NCBI GenBank assembly: GCA_027673765.1
Contig: JAQDWB010000015.1
Coordinates: 1 to 56,090, forward strand
Direction: 5' to 3'
Origin: Coriobacteriaceae bacterium AM113-163
Lineage (GTDB): Bacteria > Actinomycetota > Coriobacteriia > Coriobacteriales > Coriobacteriaceae
DNA: 56,090 nucleotides
The position numbers and the translations under genes were made by a program. Each line of letters starts with the position of its first letter. Position 1 is the first letter of the stretch. Under the pieces are notes generated by a model. That model ran no database searches. It was not told the origin of the DNA and saw only the letters and a list, made by a program, of their open reading frames with translations. This document shows, in pieces, positions 1-9,432 of the stretch.

Positions 1-205
1 GGCATGCCCCGCCTCTTACACCACATCTCTGCGCGCTACCTGGAGTCGGCTCGAAAAGAGTGATTTTGGGTTGTTTGCTGCGGGTGTGGGCTTGGAAACA
101 ACGTTCGGGGTGGCGAGGCGCCCAGAATTCGGTCGCAAGGAGGGCGTTCCTCGGCTGTGTCAGGAGTGTCCCTGGGTGCCGGCATATAAGGAACGTCCCT
201 AACTG

Positions 206-243
206 CCGGAGGGGGTGCCTGCCATGGCAGGCACCCCCTCCGG
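206..243. terminator. Perfect 38-bp palindrome downstream of the acyltransferase gene
   Basis: Two 19-nt arms (206-224 and 225-243) are exact reverse complements, with CCATGG at the centre. It lies 23 bp past the stop codon of the acyltransferase gene on the minus strand, so it is a likely transcription end or mRNA-stabilising hairpin. No clear T-run follows on either strand, so intrinsic termination is not certain. I see no gene in bases 1-205. Confidence 0.5.
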
Positions 244-266
244 ATGTGGGAAGTTTGCGCTGCAGG

Positions 267-2483
267 TTACTTGTCGGTGCCCAGTTTGTGCGGCTTGAGA
301 GCGAGCGCATTGACGAGTGCGTCGGTGGCAGACTTGACGGCTGCCGGTTGCGGATCGTTGACGTGATCCTCGGGATGCACGGGCAGGTCCTTCTTGACTG
401 CATCGTGGATCAAGTTGAGGTACTCAGTTACGCCAGTGGTCGATAGATGCGTGCCATCGCCATCGAACAGGTCGTTGCGGTTGGCGCTGTATCCGTACCA
501 GTCGATAACGCGCACGTTCTTGTAGCGCGTAGCGGCGTTGGCGATGGCCTGGTTGGTAGAGCCAACCCACGGCTGCGGGCTGCGCGTGTTCACAAACACC
601 ACAATACGCTTATCTCCCGCATCGGCCATGATGGCGTCGATCTGGTCGTCGGTTACCAAGCCGTTGGTGCCCAGTGCAAAGACCACGATCTTGCCGGCAA
701 GGTTCTGTTGGAGATAGCCCTCAAATGCCGCGCGGCCCGCATCGAACTGGCGGCCCTTTTCGGCATCGATGTGACTGTGGGGGAACACGCCGTCGAAGGA
801 ATCGACGGCGCGGAGCGACACGGAGTCACCGATCATCAGCAGGTCGTAGGATCCGTCGGGGAAGCCGTCGTTGTCCTTGTCGGTGTCGTCGGCCGCCTGC
901 TGGTCGGTGGGCGCGGTGTTTTTGGCTTCCTTGTTGAGGACTTCGGCGCCCTCACCGCTCAGTGCGGAGGTCTCCGGCACAAAGATCAGGCCGCCCAGTG
1001 CAACGACCAACACGACAGCGCAGGCTGCGCAGACAGGGACGTGCGCGCGTACCCAGTTGGCGGGCGTGGTGGCGCCGTCGCGAAACTCGGATACGGTGCG
1101 CCCAAAGGCGCCCTTTCTAAACGGCGTCTCGATAAAGCGATATGAACATTCGGCTGCGGCGACCACCAACAACACCTGCAAAATGTACTGCCACCACGGC
1201 GTATCGTTGATGTTGGCGACCGGGTTCATGAGCAACAGTAGCGGATAGTGCCACAGGTAGATGCTGTACGAGCGCTTGCCAACCCACACGAGCGGCTCGG
1301 CGGACAGTGCGCGGGCAACCATTCCCTGGGGCTGCACGCAGGCCGCGATGACCATGAGCGTGAGGATGGAGCATAGCAGCGTGCCGCCGCGATACTGGAA
1401 CGCGGTGTAGCCGTTGGTGAGCGCGACCATGGCGGCAAGGCCAACCAGACCCACGACGCCCAACACATCGATGGATGCGGGCGAGGACCAAAAGCGCACG
1501 AGGGCGCTCGGCTGTGCCGGGACGGTCTCGGCTGCGTTGTCGGCCTTCTCGCCAGGCTTGCCCTCGGCGTTCTTGCCGTGCTTGGCGGCGCCAGCCAGGC
1601 GATTGAGCCCCAAACGATGAGCGAGACACACCGGCGCCAGGTCGCGATCGGGGATAAAGGCCATCCAGGCGCCCAGCAGCAGCGAGAAGACGCGGGTGTC
1701 GGTGCCGTAGTACACGCGGCTGGGGTCGGCGGCAGGGTTATAGAGCACCATCATGGCGATGGCGGAGACAGCAGCCAGGCCCAGAACCATGCGGCGCGTG
1801 TTGGGCTTGCTCATGTGCATGGATACCATAGCGAGCAGCAGCGGTGGCCAAACCAGGTAGAACTGTTCCTCGATGGCGAGCGACCAAAAGTGCGTAAGCG
1901 GCGAGGGGTCGCCCAGGGCGTTGAAGTACGAGACGTCCTGCATAATCTGCCACCAGTTGTTAAAGAACAGCAGCGACGGCAGAATGTCGGGACGCATCTT
2001 GGTGAGCATCACGTGGTTAAAGATGGTGCACAGCGCGCAGGTCACGAACACTACCGTTACCACGGCGGGGACCAGGCGACGGATGCGGCGAATCCAGAAG
2101 CTCTTAAGGTCGATGCGACCGGTCTTAGCGACTTCGTTGAGCAGCAAGCGCGTGATCAGATAGCCCGAAAGCACAAAGAAGATCGTGACGCCAAGCAGGC
2201 CGCCCTGAGCCCACGTGAGGTTGAGGTGATAGAGCACCACCGCGACGACGGCAAGCGTGCGCAGGCCGTCAAGGGCAGGGATGTAGCGGGACTTGGGGCG
2301 AGCAGGCGTCTGCTCCGCGGCGGGTGTGTTGGCGCGGCCCGCGTTGTTGGCAGAAGCGCGATGGGGGCTCGCGGTGCGTCGCGGCTCGTTGGCACGGCGT
2401 TCGCCCTTCACGCGTTCGTGCGGCGCCGGCTCGTTGCCCGTGCGGCGTCGACCGCGCGAGCCCGATTGCGAGAATTGTTCCAT
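267..2483 (-). CDS. OafA/YrhL-type membrane acyltransferase with C-terminal SGNH domain
   Basis: This 738-residue protein probably O-acetylates a cell-wall or surface polysaccharide. It begins with an unusual Arg/Pro/Ala-rich cytoplasmic tail of about 65 residues. An acyltransferase-3 membrane domain follows, with the typical start YIPALDGLRTLAV, the RRIRRLVPA segment and the SLAIEEQFYLVWP motif. A long hydrophilic insert (around residues 270-330) separates two groups of membrane helices. The C-terminal extracytoplasmic part carries SGNH-hydrolase blocks: GDSVSLRA, GTNG and DGTHLS. This two-domain layout is that of OafA-like acetyltransferases, where the membrane domain brings acetyl groups across and the SGNH domain transfers them. 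The start at 2483 has only a weak ribosome site (GGATG). The acceptor cannot be told from the sequence. Confidence 0.88.
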   Translation of the reverse strand: MEQFSQSGSRGRRRTGNEPAPHERVKGERRANEPRRTASPHRASANNAGRANTPAAEQTPARPKSRYIPALDGLRTLAVVAVVLYHLNLTWAQGGLLGVTIFFVLSGYLITRLLLNEVAKTGRIDLKSFWIRRIRRLVPAVVTVVFVTCALCTIFNHVMLTKMRPDILPSLLFFNNWWQIMQDVSYFNALGDPSPLTHFWSLAIEEQFYLVWPPLLLAMVSMHMSKPNTRRMVLGLAAVSAIAMMVLYNPAADPSRVYYGTDTRVFSLLLGAWMAFIPDRDLAPVCLAHRLGLNRLAGAAKHGKNAEGKPGEKADNAAETVPAQPSALVRFWSSPASIDVLGVVGLVGLAAMVALTNGYTAFQYRGGTLLCSILTLMVIAACVQPQGMVARALSAEPLVWVGKRSYSIYLWHYPLLLLMNPVANINDTPWWQYILQVLLVVAAAECSYRFIETPFRKGAFGRTVSEFRDGATTPANWVRAHVPVCAACAVVLVVALGGLIFVPETSALSGEGAEVLNKEAKNTAPTDQQAADDTDKDNDGFPDGSYDLLMIGDSVSLRAVDSFDGVFPHSHIDAEKGRQFDAGRAAFEGYLQQNLAGKIVVFALGTNGLVTDDQIDAIMADAGDKRIVVFVNTRSPQPWVGSTNQAIANAATRYKNVRVIDWYGYSANRNDLFDGDGTHLSTTGVTEYLNLIHDAVKKDLPVHPEDHVNDPQPAAVKSATDALVNALALKPHKLGTDK

Positions 2484-2670
2484 AAAACATCATCCAATGA
2501 CGAGAATAATCAGCACGTATTCATTGTAGCTGCCTGCCCCTGTGAATGCTTGCTGCTGGCGTAAGCTCAAGCGCGCGTCCACATCAAAGTGGACTAAAGT
2601 TATAGGGGGTGCGAGAGTGCACAATCGTTGGTCGACGGTGGGCGCAAAGCCTGAAGACGAGGAGGTTTCC

Positions 2671-3666
2671 ATGGCGGATCACAGCATCGTTGCGGTGTTC
2701 GGCAGCATGAACATGGACCTTTCGGTGGCGTGCGAGCGCATGCCGCGTGCGGGCGAGACAGTCGGTGGCAGCGGTTTTATCACCAACGCCGGTGGCAAGG
2801 GCGCTAACCAGGCCGTCGCTGCTGCGCGCATGGGTGCGCGCACGTGCATGATTGGCGCTGTTGGGCGCGATACCTTTGGCGATGCGCTTGTGGCAGGGCT
2901 CCAGGATGCCGGCGTGGGCGTTGAGTTTGTGGCGCGTCGCGATGACGTGGAGACCGGTACCGCGACTATCATTCGCTGCGAGAGCGACAACCGCATCGTG
3001 CTGTCGCCGGGCGCCAACCATGCGCTTGCGGGCGAGGACGTTGCCCGCGCACTGAGGCGCTTGGTGGCCGACGAGCTCGACGGCGATGCCAGCGAGTTTG
3101 CCCCGGCTGCCGGAAGCGTCTTTATCGCCCAGGGCGAATGTGACCTTGCAGCGACGGCCGAGGCGCTTGCTTGCGCTCACGAGCTGGGGTTCTATACGGT
3201 CTTTAACCCTGCGCCCGCCTGCGATTTGCCGGCAGGAGCGTGGCCTGCGGTCGACTTGGTCTGCCCCAACGAGACCGAGTGCCAGATGCTGACGGGCATT
3301 CTGCCCACAGATGATGCGAGTTGCGTCGCCGCGCTCAATGCGCTGCTCGACAAGGGCGCCGGCGCCGCGGTCATCACGCTGGGCGGCGCCGGCTCGGTTA
3401 CGCTCGGCGATGGCGGTGAGCCGCTGCGCATGCCGGCGCTTTCGAGCGCGGTGGTCGATACGACGGCCGCGGGCGATACGTTTATTGGTGCGCTTGCTGC
3501 AGCTCGTCTGGAGGGTCTGCCGCTCTTTGAGTGCATGGCCGCGGGTGCTCGCGCCTCGGCGGTGACGGTATCGCGCCTGGGCGCTCAGCAATCAATTCCC
3601 ACGCGTGCGGAAGTCGAGCACAAGTTTGGTTTAGACGGTTTGGATGTAGACGGAGAAGCGGAGTAG
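2671..3666 (+). CDS. rbsK: Ribokinase (PfkB family)
   Basis: The 331-residue protein should phosphorylate D-ribose to ribose 5-phosphate in the cytoplasm. The N-terminal block [11 protein letters not shown] and the Gly-rich [17 protein letters not shown] are the PfkB substrate-binding signatures of ribokinases, and [13 protein letters not shown] near the C-terminus is the PfkB signature 2 with the catalytic Asp. The ATG at 2671 was chosen because GAGGAGG lies just upstream and the protein then begins at the conserved domain; an earlier in-frame start would add about 43 residues with no homology. The nucleoside hydrolase gene begins 4 bp after the stop, so the pair is almost certainly one operon that releases ribose from nucleosides and phosphorylates it. 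A related pentose kinase role is possible but less likely. Confidence 0.85.
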   Translation: MADHSIVAVFGSMNMDLSVACERMPRAGETVGGSGFITNAGGKGANQAVAAARMGARTCMIGAVGRDTFGDALVAGLQDAGVGVEFVARRDDVETGTATIIRCESDNRIVLSPGANHALAGEDVARALRRLVADELDGDASEFAPAAGSVFIAQGECDLAATAEALACAHELGFYTVFNPAPACDLPAGAWPAVDLVCPNETECQMLTGILPTDDASCVAALNALLDKGAGAAVITLGGAGSVTLGDGGEPLRMPALSSAVVDTTAAGDTFIGALAAARLEGLPLFECMAAGARASAVTVSRLGAQQSIPTRAEVEHKFGLDGLDVDGEAE

Positions 3667-3670
3667 AACA

Positions 3671-4645
3671 ATGGCAACCAAGAAGCTGATCCTTGATCTG
3701 GATATGGGTGTGGATGATGCGATGGCGCTCGCCTATGCCATCGCGAGCCCCGAGGTGGAGCTCGTCGGCATCACCACGTGCTTTGGCAACGTGCGCGTCG
3801 AGCAGTCGGCGCACAACTGCTTGGCGGTGCTCGACCTGTTGGGTCGTCCCGAGGTGCCGGTGTACCTGGGCGCCGATCGTCCCGTGAAAGCGACCGAACC
3901 CTACACGCCGCCGGCGTCCACCACGCTTATCCACGGCAAGAACGGCATTGGCGGCGCAAGCGTGCCCGCCTCGCCGTACGAGCCGGTGGGCGCGACGTCG
4001 GCCGATGGCAATGCGGCGGTCGATTACCTGATTGATGCCGCGCGTACCTATGGTCCCGATCTGGCCTACGTTGCGACCGGCCCGCTCACCAATCTGGCGC
4101 TTGCCCTGGAGCGCGATGCGGCGGCGATGATGTCCATCGGCCGCGTGGTCGTGATGGGCGGTGCGCTTACCGTGCCCGGCAACGTGAGCGCGGGCGCCGA
4201 GGCCAACATGGCGGGCGACCCCGAGGCTGCCGACGCCGTGTTGCGCTCGGGCCGCAAGCTCACCATGGTGGGCTTGGATGTGACGCACCGCGTGGTGCTC
4301 ACGCGCCGCGACGTTGCCGGCTGGACGGGCTCGGGCACTATGGCTGGCTGCGCGTTTGCGAGCATGGTCGAGCACTATATCGGTTCGTACGAAATGAACG
4401 CGCCCTACCTGGGCGGCTGCGCGCTGCACGATCCGCTGGCGGTTGCCGTGGCGATTGATCCCACGCTCGTAGGTGCGCTCGGCTGTAACCTGCGTGTCGA
4501 CCTGCTGGGCGAGTATCGCGGCCGCACCATCTGCGACGAGCACCGTCTGTCCGATCCAGATAAGAGCGCGCTCGTGGCGCTCACCGTGGACGCCCCACGT
4601 TTCCTCGCGGAGTTTAAGGCACGCATGGCTCGCATCCTTGGCTAA
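3671..4645 (+). CDS. Inosine-uridine preferring nucleoside hydrolase family protein
   Basis: The 324-residue protein belongs to the IunH/RihA family, which hydrolyses the N-glycosidic bond of ribonucleosides to base plus ribose. The N-terminal LILDLDMGVDDAMAL is the calcium-binding DxDxGxDDAxAL motif of the family, with Met where Pro is usual (DTDPG). Further family features are VATGPLTNLALAL, the VVMGG segment and HDPLAVAVAIDP, which carries the late conserved His-Asp. There is no signal peptide, so it acts in the cytoplasm. Its start lies 4 bp after the ribokinase stop, which fits a nucleoside salvage operon. Base preference cannot be read from the sequence. Confidence 0.87.
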   Translation: MATKKLILDLDMGVDDAMALAYAIASPEVELVGITTCFGNVRVEQSAHNCLAVLDLLGRPEVPVYLGADRPVKATEPYTPPASTTLIHGKNGIGGASVPASPYEPVGATSADGNAAVDYLIDAARTYGPDLAYVATGPLTNLALALERDAAAMMSIGRVVVMGGALTVPGNVSAGAEANMAGDPEAADAVLRSGRKLTMVGLDVTHRVVLTRRDVAGWTGSGTMAGCAFASMVEHYIGSYEMNAPYLGGCALHDPLAVAVAIDPTLVGALGCNLRVDLLGEYRGRTICDEHRLSDPDKSALVALTVDAPRFLAEFKARMARILG

Positions 4646-4743
4646 ACGGTTTCTGTGCCCCGTTCCAGATTAGCTACCGAGTAAATACGCCCGTTGGGGG
4701 AATAGTCGCGTCGCTTCGCTTGACAACAGGCTAAACTAGCTAT

Positions 4744-4765
4744 TAAACATTTACTATTCTGTTTA
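4744..4765. promoter_or_regulatory. Candidate operator upstream of lacI-type gene
   Basis: TAAACA at 4744-4749 and TGTTTA at 4760-4765 form an inverted repeat with a 10-nt spacer. It lies about 84 bp before the regulator start and just downstream of a TTGACA hexamer at 4720. The same half-sites occur before the isomerase operon and in the 17.6-17.9 kb region, which suggests autoregulation. The wider spacing than at other sites lowers confidence. Confidence 0.4.
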
Positions 4766-4848
4766 GATTGAATTTGCGGTCGTTTAGTTGTCGAGTCACG
4801 GGGCGGTCAGGCCACGATGCTCGACCGCGACCGTTACTAGGGGGAACA

Positions 4849-5859
4849 ATGGCCAAAGCAAGTGTCCGCGAAATCAGCCGCATCACCGGTTTTTCGCCTG
4901 CGACCGTGTCCAACGCGCTCAACCGCAAGCGCAGCGTGAGCGAGGAGACCGCCAAAGTCATCCTGGAGTGCGCGCAGTCGCTCGGCTATCAGCAGTCGAC
5001 GCAGCTCGAGAGCATCCAGTTTGTGCTCGCGCGCAAGACGGGCGCCATCCTGGACGAGAGCACCTTCCATCCCGCGGTTATTGAGGGCGTGGAGCGCCAG
5101 GCGCGTCGCCACGGCATGAGCACGAGCTTTGTCTCGCTCGACTTTAGCGACCTGGACGCCGTGCGTCCGCAGGTCGAGGGCCTGATCGCCGACCCGTCTG
5201 CCGCCATCGTGCTGATGGGTACCGAGCTGGGTGAGGAAGATTACGCCCTGTTCGCCAACGCTGCCGCCCACCTGATCGTGCTCGACGGCTGGAGCGACCG
5301 CCAGTACTTTGATGCCGTAGTCATTGCCAATACCGATTCGGTGCTGCGCGCCGTGGACTACCTTATCGAGAAGGGTCACAGGCAAATCGGCTATCTGGCA
5401 GGCGATCTTCGTATCCGCAACTTTAAGGATCGCGAGCGCGGCTATCGCCAAGCACTTGAGGATGCGGGCCTCGAGGCCAATCCGGCATGGCGCGTCACGC
5501 TGGGCACCACGCTCGAAGGTGCCTATCGCGATATGGGTGCATGGCTCGACAGCGTCTCACGCGACGACCTGCCGACGGCTTTCTTTGCCGAGAACGACGT
5601 GCTCGCCGTGGGTGCCATGCGCGCGTTCAACGAGCACGGCATTCGCGTGCCCGAGGATGTCTCGATCATCGGCTTTGACGACCTATCTCTGGGCGCCTTC
5701 TCCAACCCGCCACTCACCACGGTGCATGTTCCCAAACACGAGGTGGGCGAGATCGCGGTGCGCCGTCTGGTGGGTAACATCCGCAATCCCAAGAGCTATA
5801 CCTGCAAAACGGCCGTGTCGACCTATTTTGTCGAGCGCCAGAGCGTGCGCGAAATCTAG
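4849..5859 (+). CDS. LacI/GalR-family transcriptional regulator
   Basis: The 336-residue protein has an N-terminal helix-turn-helix (SVREISRITGFSPATVSNAL, about residues 4-23) and hinge region, followed by a periplasmic-binding-protein-like sensor domain with LacI-family blocks such as EKGHRQIGYLAGD, DLPTAFFAENDVLAVGAM and DVSIIGFDD. The start at 4849 follows AGGGGGAAC and puts the HTH at the N-terminus; the longer in-frame alternative adds 27 unrelated residues. It precedes the isomerase, transketolase and kinase operon and is followed by its own terminator. TAAACA/TGTTTA repeats in its own upstream region and in front of the next operon are the probable targets. The effector is presumably the sugar or sugar phosphate of that pathway; this is inference. 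Confidence 0.88.
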   Translation: MAKASVREISRITGFSPATVSNALNRKRSVSEETAKVILECAQSLGYQQSTQLESIQFVLARKTGAILDESTFHPAVIEGVERQARRHGMSTSFVSLDFSDLDAVRPQVEGLIADPSAAIVLMGTELGEEDYALFANAAAHLIVLDGWSDRQYFDAVVIANTDSVLRAVDYLIEKGHRQIGYLAGDLRIRNFKDRERGYRQALEDAGLEANPAWRVTLGTTLEGAYRDMGAWLDSVSRDDLPTAFFAENDVLAVGAMRAFNEHGIRVPEDVSIIGFDDLSLGAFSNPPLTTVHVPKHEVGEIAVRRLVGNIRNPKSYTCKTAVSTYFVERQSVREI

Positions 5860-5923
5860 GCGGAGACGGCATTGCCTGCAGCGTGCCAAAGCTCGCTAGG
5901 GCAGTTAACATAGTGCCATTCAG

Positions 5924-5950
5924 AAGAGGATCCTTCGGGGTCCTCTTTTT
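5924..5950 (+). terminator. Intrinsic terminator after lacI-type gene
   Basis: A GAGGA...TCCTC stem with a TTCG tetraloop is followed by a run of Ts, about 65 bp past the stop codon. Confidence 0.85.
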
Positions 5951-6050
5951 GTTTCCCTTGTATGTTCAGATTGTTTACATACCGTTTAGGCTGATTTCTC
6001 TACCGTCTACGGGTATTTCGCGCTAAACTTCTAAACAGAAGAGTAAAACA

Positions 6051-6093
6051 TTTAGTAAACAGAACAAAACGAAACATGCGTCTGTTTACTGAA
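6051..6093. promoter_or_regulatory. Long inverted repeat, candidate LacI-type operator before the isomerase operon
   Basis: TTTAGTAAACAGA (6051-6063) and TCTGTTTACTGAA (6081-6093) are inverted with one mismatch and a 17-nt spacer. The core half-sites are GTAAACA and TGTTTAC. The block ends 23 bp before the isomerase start, where bound repressor would block transcription. Other TTTA/TAAAC words lie just upstream (5970-6050). Confidence 0.55.
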
Positions 6094-6116
6094 CATGTGA
6101 CTAGGGGAGGACGTAC

Positions 6117-7517
6117 ATGGATAAGATCAAGCTCGGTTTTGTGCCCACGCGCCGTAGCATCTTTAGCGCGCCGGACGCGATCAAGTATCGCGGCCTTACG
6201 GCTGATCGCCTGCGCGAGATCGGCGTCGAGATTGTGGATATCGACGACATCAACGACGAGGGCCTGCTGTTCGACGACAGCCATATCGCGCCTATCGTCG
6301 AGAAGTTCCGCGCCGAGGGCGTCGACGGCATCATGCTCTGCCACGCCAACTTTGGTACCGAGTATGTCTGCGCCCGCCTTGCCCGCGAGCTCGGCTTGCC
6401 CGTGCTGCTGTGGGGTCCGCGCGACGAGCGCCCCGAGCCCGACGGCACCCGTCTGCGCGATAGCCAGTGCGGCCTGTTCGCCACCGGCAAGGTCCTGCGT
6501 CGCTTCCAGGTTCCCTTCACCTACATGACCAACTGCCGTCTGACCGATCCCGAGTTCGAGCGCGGTGTCTGGGACTTTTTGGCCGTGTGCAACGTGGTCA
6601 AGACTTTCAAGCACACCCGCATCCTGCAGATGGCCACCCGTCCGTTCGATTTCTGGTCGACCATGTGCAACGAGGGCGAGCTGCTTGAGAAGTTCAACAT
6701 CCAGCTTTCGCCCATCCCCATGACCGAGCTTGTCCAGGCCGTGCGCGACGCCCAGGCTGACGAGCAGGCCATGGCAGCCATGCTCGCCCACATTGGTGAC
6801 AGCTTTGAGATCTGCATCCCCGAGGACAAGGTTCCTGCGGTCGCAGGACTCGCCATTGCCATGAAGCGCCTGGTCGAGAAGTACGGCTGCAACGCCGGCG
6901 CCATCCAGTGCTGGAACGCCCTGCAGGACGAGTTGGGCATTATGCCCTGCGCCGCCAACGCAATCCTCAACGAGATGGGCATCCCCATCGTATGCGAGAC
7001 CGATATCCATGGCGCCATCACCGCGCTGATGGTCGAGGCCGCCGACCTGGGCCGTCACCGCGGCATGTTCGCCGACTGGACCGTGCGCCATCCCGATAAC
7101 GAGAACGGCGAGCTGCTGCAGCACTGTGGTCCCTGGCCCTGCAGCTGTGCGGCCGTCAAGCCCAAGCTCACCTACCCGCTGGCGTTCGATCACCCCGGCG
7201 CGCTGACGGCCGAGGCCAAGCACGGCGACCTCACCCTTGCTCGCTTTGACGGCGACAACGGCGAGTACTCGCTGCTGCTGGGCAACGCCCGCGGCATCGA
7301 CGGCCCGGCCGGCATGGGCACCTACCTGTGGGTCGAGGTCGACAACCTCAAGCGCCTCGAGACCAAGATCGTCGAGGGTCCCTACATCCACCACTGCGTC
7401 GCCATTCACGCCAACGTGGTGCCGGTGCTCTACGAGGCATGCAAATACCTCGGCATTGTCCCCGACCTGTACGACCCCATCGAAGAAGACGTCAAAGCTT
7501 ACCTGCGAGGAGAGTAG
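6117..7517 (+). CDS. L-fucose/L-arabinose isomerase-family sugar isomerase; candidate D-apiose isomerase
   Basis: This 466-residue cytoplasmic protein belongs to the FucI/AraA-like isomerase superfamily. Family blocks include the N-terminal GIMLCHANFGTEY, the region IQCWNALQDELGIMPCAAN, a metal-ligand segment CETDIHGAI (about residues 293-301), and ADWTVRHPD followed by HCGPWPC (about residue 336), which carries a further metal ligand. It is shorter than FucI itself (about 590 residues) and fits the compact clade with varied aldose substrates. The start at 6117 follows AGGGGAGG. It heads an operon with a split transketolase (2-nt gap) and a glycerol-kinase-like FGGY kinase. That set (isomerase, kinase, two-part transketolase) is the non-oxidative D-apiose pathway, so D-apiose to D-apulose is my preferred reaction; another pentose or deoxysugar is possible. 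Confidence 0.7.
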   Translation: MDKIKLGFVPTRRSIFSAPDAIKYRGLTADRLREIGVEIVDIDDINDEGLLFDDSHIAPIVEKFRAEGVDGIMLCHANFGTEYVCARLARELGLPVLLWGPRDERPEPDGTRLRDSQCGLFATGKVLRRFQVPFTYMTNCRLTDPEFERGVWDFLAVCNVVKTFKHTRILQMATRPFDFWSTMCNEGELLEKFNIQLSPIPMTELVQAVRDAQADEQAMAAMLAHIGDSFEICIPEDKVPAVAGLAIAMKRLVEKYGCNAGAIQCWNALQDELGIMPCAANAILNEMGIPIVCETDIHGAITALMVEAADLGRHRGMFADWTVRHPDNENGELLQHCGPWPCSCAAVKPKLTYPLAFDHPGALTAEAKHGDLTLARFDGDNGEYSLLLGNARGIDGPAGMGTYLWVEVDNLKRLETKIVEGPYIHHCVAIHANVVPVLYEACKYLGIVPDLYDPIEEDVKAYLRGE

Positions 7518-7519
7518 AA

Positions 7520-8356
7520 ATGGCAACTATCGAAGAGCTTGAGTCCCTGCGTTGGGACCTTCGCCGCGATTGCGTCGATATCATCATGGCTGGCGCCGGC
7601 GGGCACATCGGCGGCGACATGTCGGTCATCGATGCGCTGATGACCCTCTACGCCAACCACCTCAACATTTCGCCCGAGACCGTCGACGATCCCAACCGCG
7701 ATCGCTTCGTGCTCTCCAAGGGCCATGCCATGGAGGCCTACTACGCGGTGCTCTGCCACGAGGGCTATCTTGACCTCGATGACGTTAAGGCCCGTTTCTC
7801 CAAGTTCGGCAGCCCCTACATCGGCCACCCCAACAACAAGCTCAAGGGCATCGAGATGAACTCGGGCTCGCTGGGCCATGGTCTGCCCGTGGCCGTCGGC
7901 ATGGCGCTTGCCGGCAAGATGGACGGCCGCGACTACCGCGTCTACACCATCATGGGCGACGGCGAGCTTGCCGAGGGCTCGGTCTGGGAGGGCGCCATGA
8001 GCGGCGGCAACTACCAGCTCGATAACCTGTGCGCGCTCGTGGACCGCAACCGCCTGCAGATCAGCGGCAGCACCGAGGACGTCATGAAGCAGGACTCGCA
8101 GGAGGAGCGCTGGGCCGCCTTCGGTTGGAACGTGCTGTCCATTCCGGGCAACGACGTCCAGGCCATCGACGCCGCGCTGACGCTGGCCACCGAGACCAAG
8201 GGTAAGCCCACGGTCATTATCCTCAACACGGTGAAGGGCTACGGCTCGCCGGTTATGGAGGACAAGGCCGCCTGGCATCATCACCTGCCCAACGACGAGG
8301 AATATGCCCAGATCATCGCCGATTTCGCTGCCCATAAGGAGGCCATCAATGGCTAA
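7520..8356 (+). CDS. Transketolase, N-terminal (TPP-binding) subunit
   Basis: The 278-residue subunit corresponds to the first third of a full transketolase. It carries the LSKGHAMEAYYAVL segment, GHPNNKLKGIEMNSGSLGHG, and the thiamine-diphosphate motif beginning GDGELAEGSVWEG and ending near LVDRNRLQISG. The partner gene overlaps its end by 8 bp, so the two are translationally coupled and form the active enzyme together. The start at 7520 follows GAGGAGAG and lies 2 nt after the isomerase stop. Split transketolases are common in special-purpose sugar pathways. In this operon the most attractive role is D-apulose-4-phosphate transketolase (donor D-apulose 4-phosphate, acceptor glyceraldehyde 3-phosphate, products DHAP and xylulose 5-phosphate). 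General pentose-phosphate transketolase is the alternative. Confidence 0.85.
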   Translation: MATIEELESLRWDLRRDCVDIIMAGAGGHIGGDMSVIDALMTLYANHLNISPETVDDPNRDRFVLSKGHAMEAYYAVLCHEGYLDLDDVKARFSKFGSPYIGHPNNKLKGIEMNSGSLGHGLPVAVGMALAGKMDGRDYRVYTIMGDGELAEGSVWEGAMSGGNYQLDNLCALVDRNRLQISGSTEDVMKQDSQEERWAAFGWNVLSIPGNDVQAIDAALTLATETKGKPTVIILNTVKGYGSPVMEDKAAWHHHLPNDEEYAQIIADFAAHKEAING

Positions 8357-9290
8357 CAAGATCGCCAACCGCAAGGCTATCTGCGACACGCTGCTCGAGG
8401 CCGCCGCAACCGATAAAGACATCGTCGTCCTGTGCTCCGACTCCCGCGGCTCTGCATCGCTCACGCCGTTCTTCGATCAGTATCCCCAGCAGTCTATTGA
8501 GGTCGGCATCGCCGAGCAGGACCTGGTGAGCATCGCCGCCGGTATGGCCTCGTGCGGCAAGAAGGCCTGGGCCGCCTCGCCGGCGTCCTTTGTGACCACG
8601 CGCTCGTATGAGCAGTGCAAGGTCGACGTTTCGTACTCCAACACCAACGTCAAGCTCATCGGCATCTCGGGCGGCGTGTCCTACGGCGCCTTAGGCATGA
8701 GCCATCACTCCGCGCAGGATATCGCCGCCATGAGCGCGATTCCCAACATGCGCGTGTATCTGCCGAGCGATCGCTTCCAGACCGCCGAGCTCGTGCGTGC
8801 CCTGGTCGCCGACAACAAGCCGGCCTACATCCGCGTGGGCCGCAACCCGGTGGAGGACGTGTACACCGAGGACGAGTGCCCGTTCCAGATGGATCGCGCC
8901 ACCTGGGTGCGCCGCGGCACCGATGTGACGATCGTCGCTACCGGTGAGATGGTCCGCCACGCCGTGGACGCCGCCGATCTGCTGGCCGAGCAGGGCATCT
9001 CGGCAACGGTGCTCGATATGTACTGCGTCAAGCCGCTCGACGCCGAGGCCGTGATCGAGGCCGCCGGTGCCACGCGCGCCGTCGTGACCGTCGAGGAGCA
9101 CAGTCCCTTCGGTGGCCTGGGTTCCATGGTCGCGCAGGTCGTAGGTGAGCACTGCCCGCGTCCGGTCAAGTGCCTGAGCCTGCCCGATGCGCCGGTCATC
9201 ACCGGTACGAGCCCCGAGGTCTTTGCGCACTACGGCCTGACGGGCGAGGGAATCGCCAAGACGGTCGTCGAGTTCCTTCCCGCAGAGTAA
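8349..9290 (+). CDS. Transketolase, C-terminal (pyrimidine-binding and regulatory) subunit
   Basis: The 313-residue subunit supplies the second and third transketolase domains. EVGIAEQDLVSIAAGMA contains the catalytic Glu that activates thiamine diphosphate, GVSYGALGMSHHSAQDIA is the usual His-rich substrate loop, and TVEEHSPFGGLGS marks the C-terminal domain. The ATG at 8349 sits inside the end of the upstream subunit gene (8-bp overlap), with AAGGAGG just before it. The protein starts directly at the expected domain border, so this is a natural split and not a frameshifted long gene. A 31-nt hairpin repeat begins on the last base of its stop codon. Confidence 0.86.
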   Translation: MANKIANRKAICDTLLEAAATDKDIVVLCSDSRGSASLTPFFDQYPQQSIEVGIAEQDLVSIAAGMASCGKKAWAASPASFVTTRSYEQCKVDVSYSNTNVKLIGISGGVSYGALGMSHHSAQDIAAMSAIPNMRVYLPSDRFQTAELVRALVADNKPAYIRVGRNPVEDVYTEDECPFQMDRATWVRRGTDVTIVATGEMVRHAVDAADLLAEQGISATVLDMYCVKPLDAEAVIEAAGATRAVVTVEEHSPFGGLGSMVAQVVGEHCPRPVKCLSLPDAPVITGTSPEVFAHYGLTGEGIAKTVVEFLPAE

Positions 9291-9320
9291 TTGGTGCATC
9301 GGGGACAGGTTTGCACCAAT
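9290..9320. repeat. 13-nt-core hairpin element (copy a)
   Basis: ATTGGTGCA (9290-9298) and TGCACCAAT (9312-9320) are perfect 9-bp arms around the 13-nt loop TCGGGGACAGGTT. The element starts on the final base of the transketolase stop codon. It belongs to a family in this window with the same loop core but different arms; see findings. Confidence 0.8.
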
Positions 9321-9432
9321 CCTTTTAGGTTGAATTTTGAGCAGGCCGGCTGCGCTCTCATGAGCCGGTCGGCCACTCGCTCCTTGTCCGTCGGGTTTTA
9401 GTTTTGAATCGACGGGGGAGACAGGAGAGTAC

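Noticed and set aside
7520..9290. One transketolase gene broken by a frameshift
   Set aside because: The two parts each have a ribosome site and end or start at natural domain borders, and split transketolases are well known.
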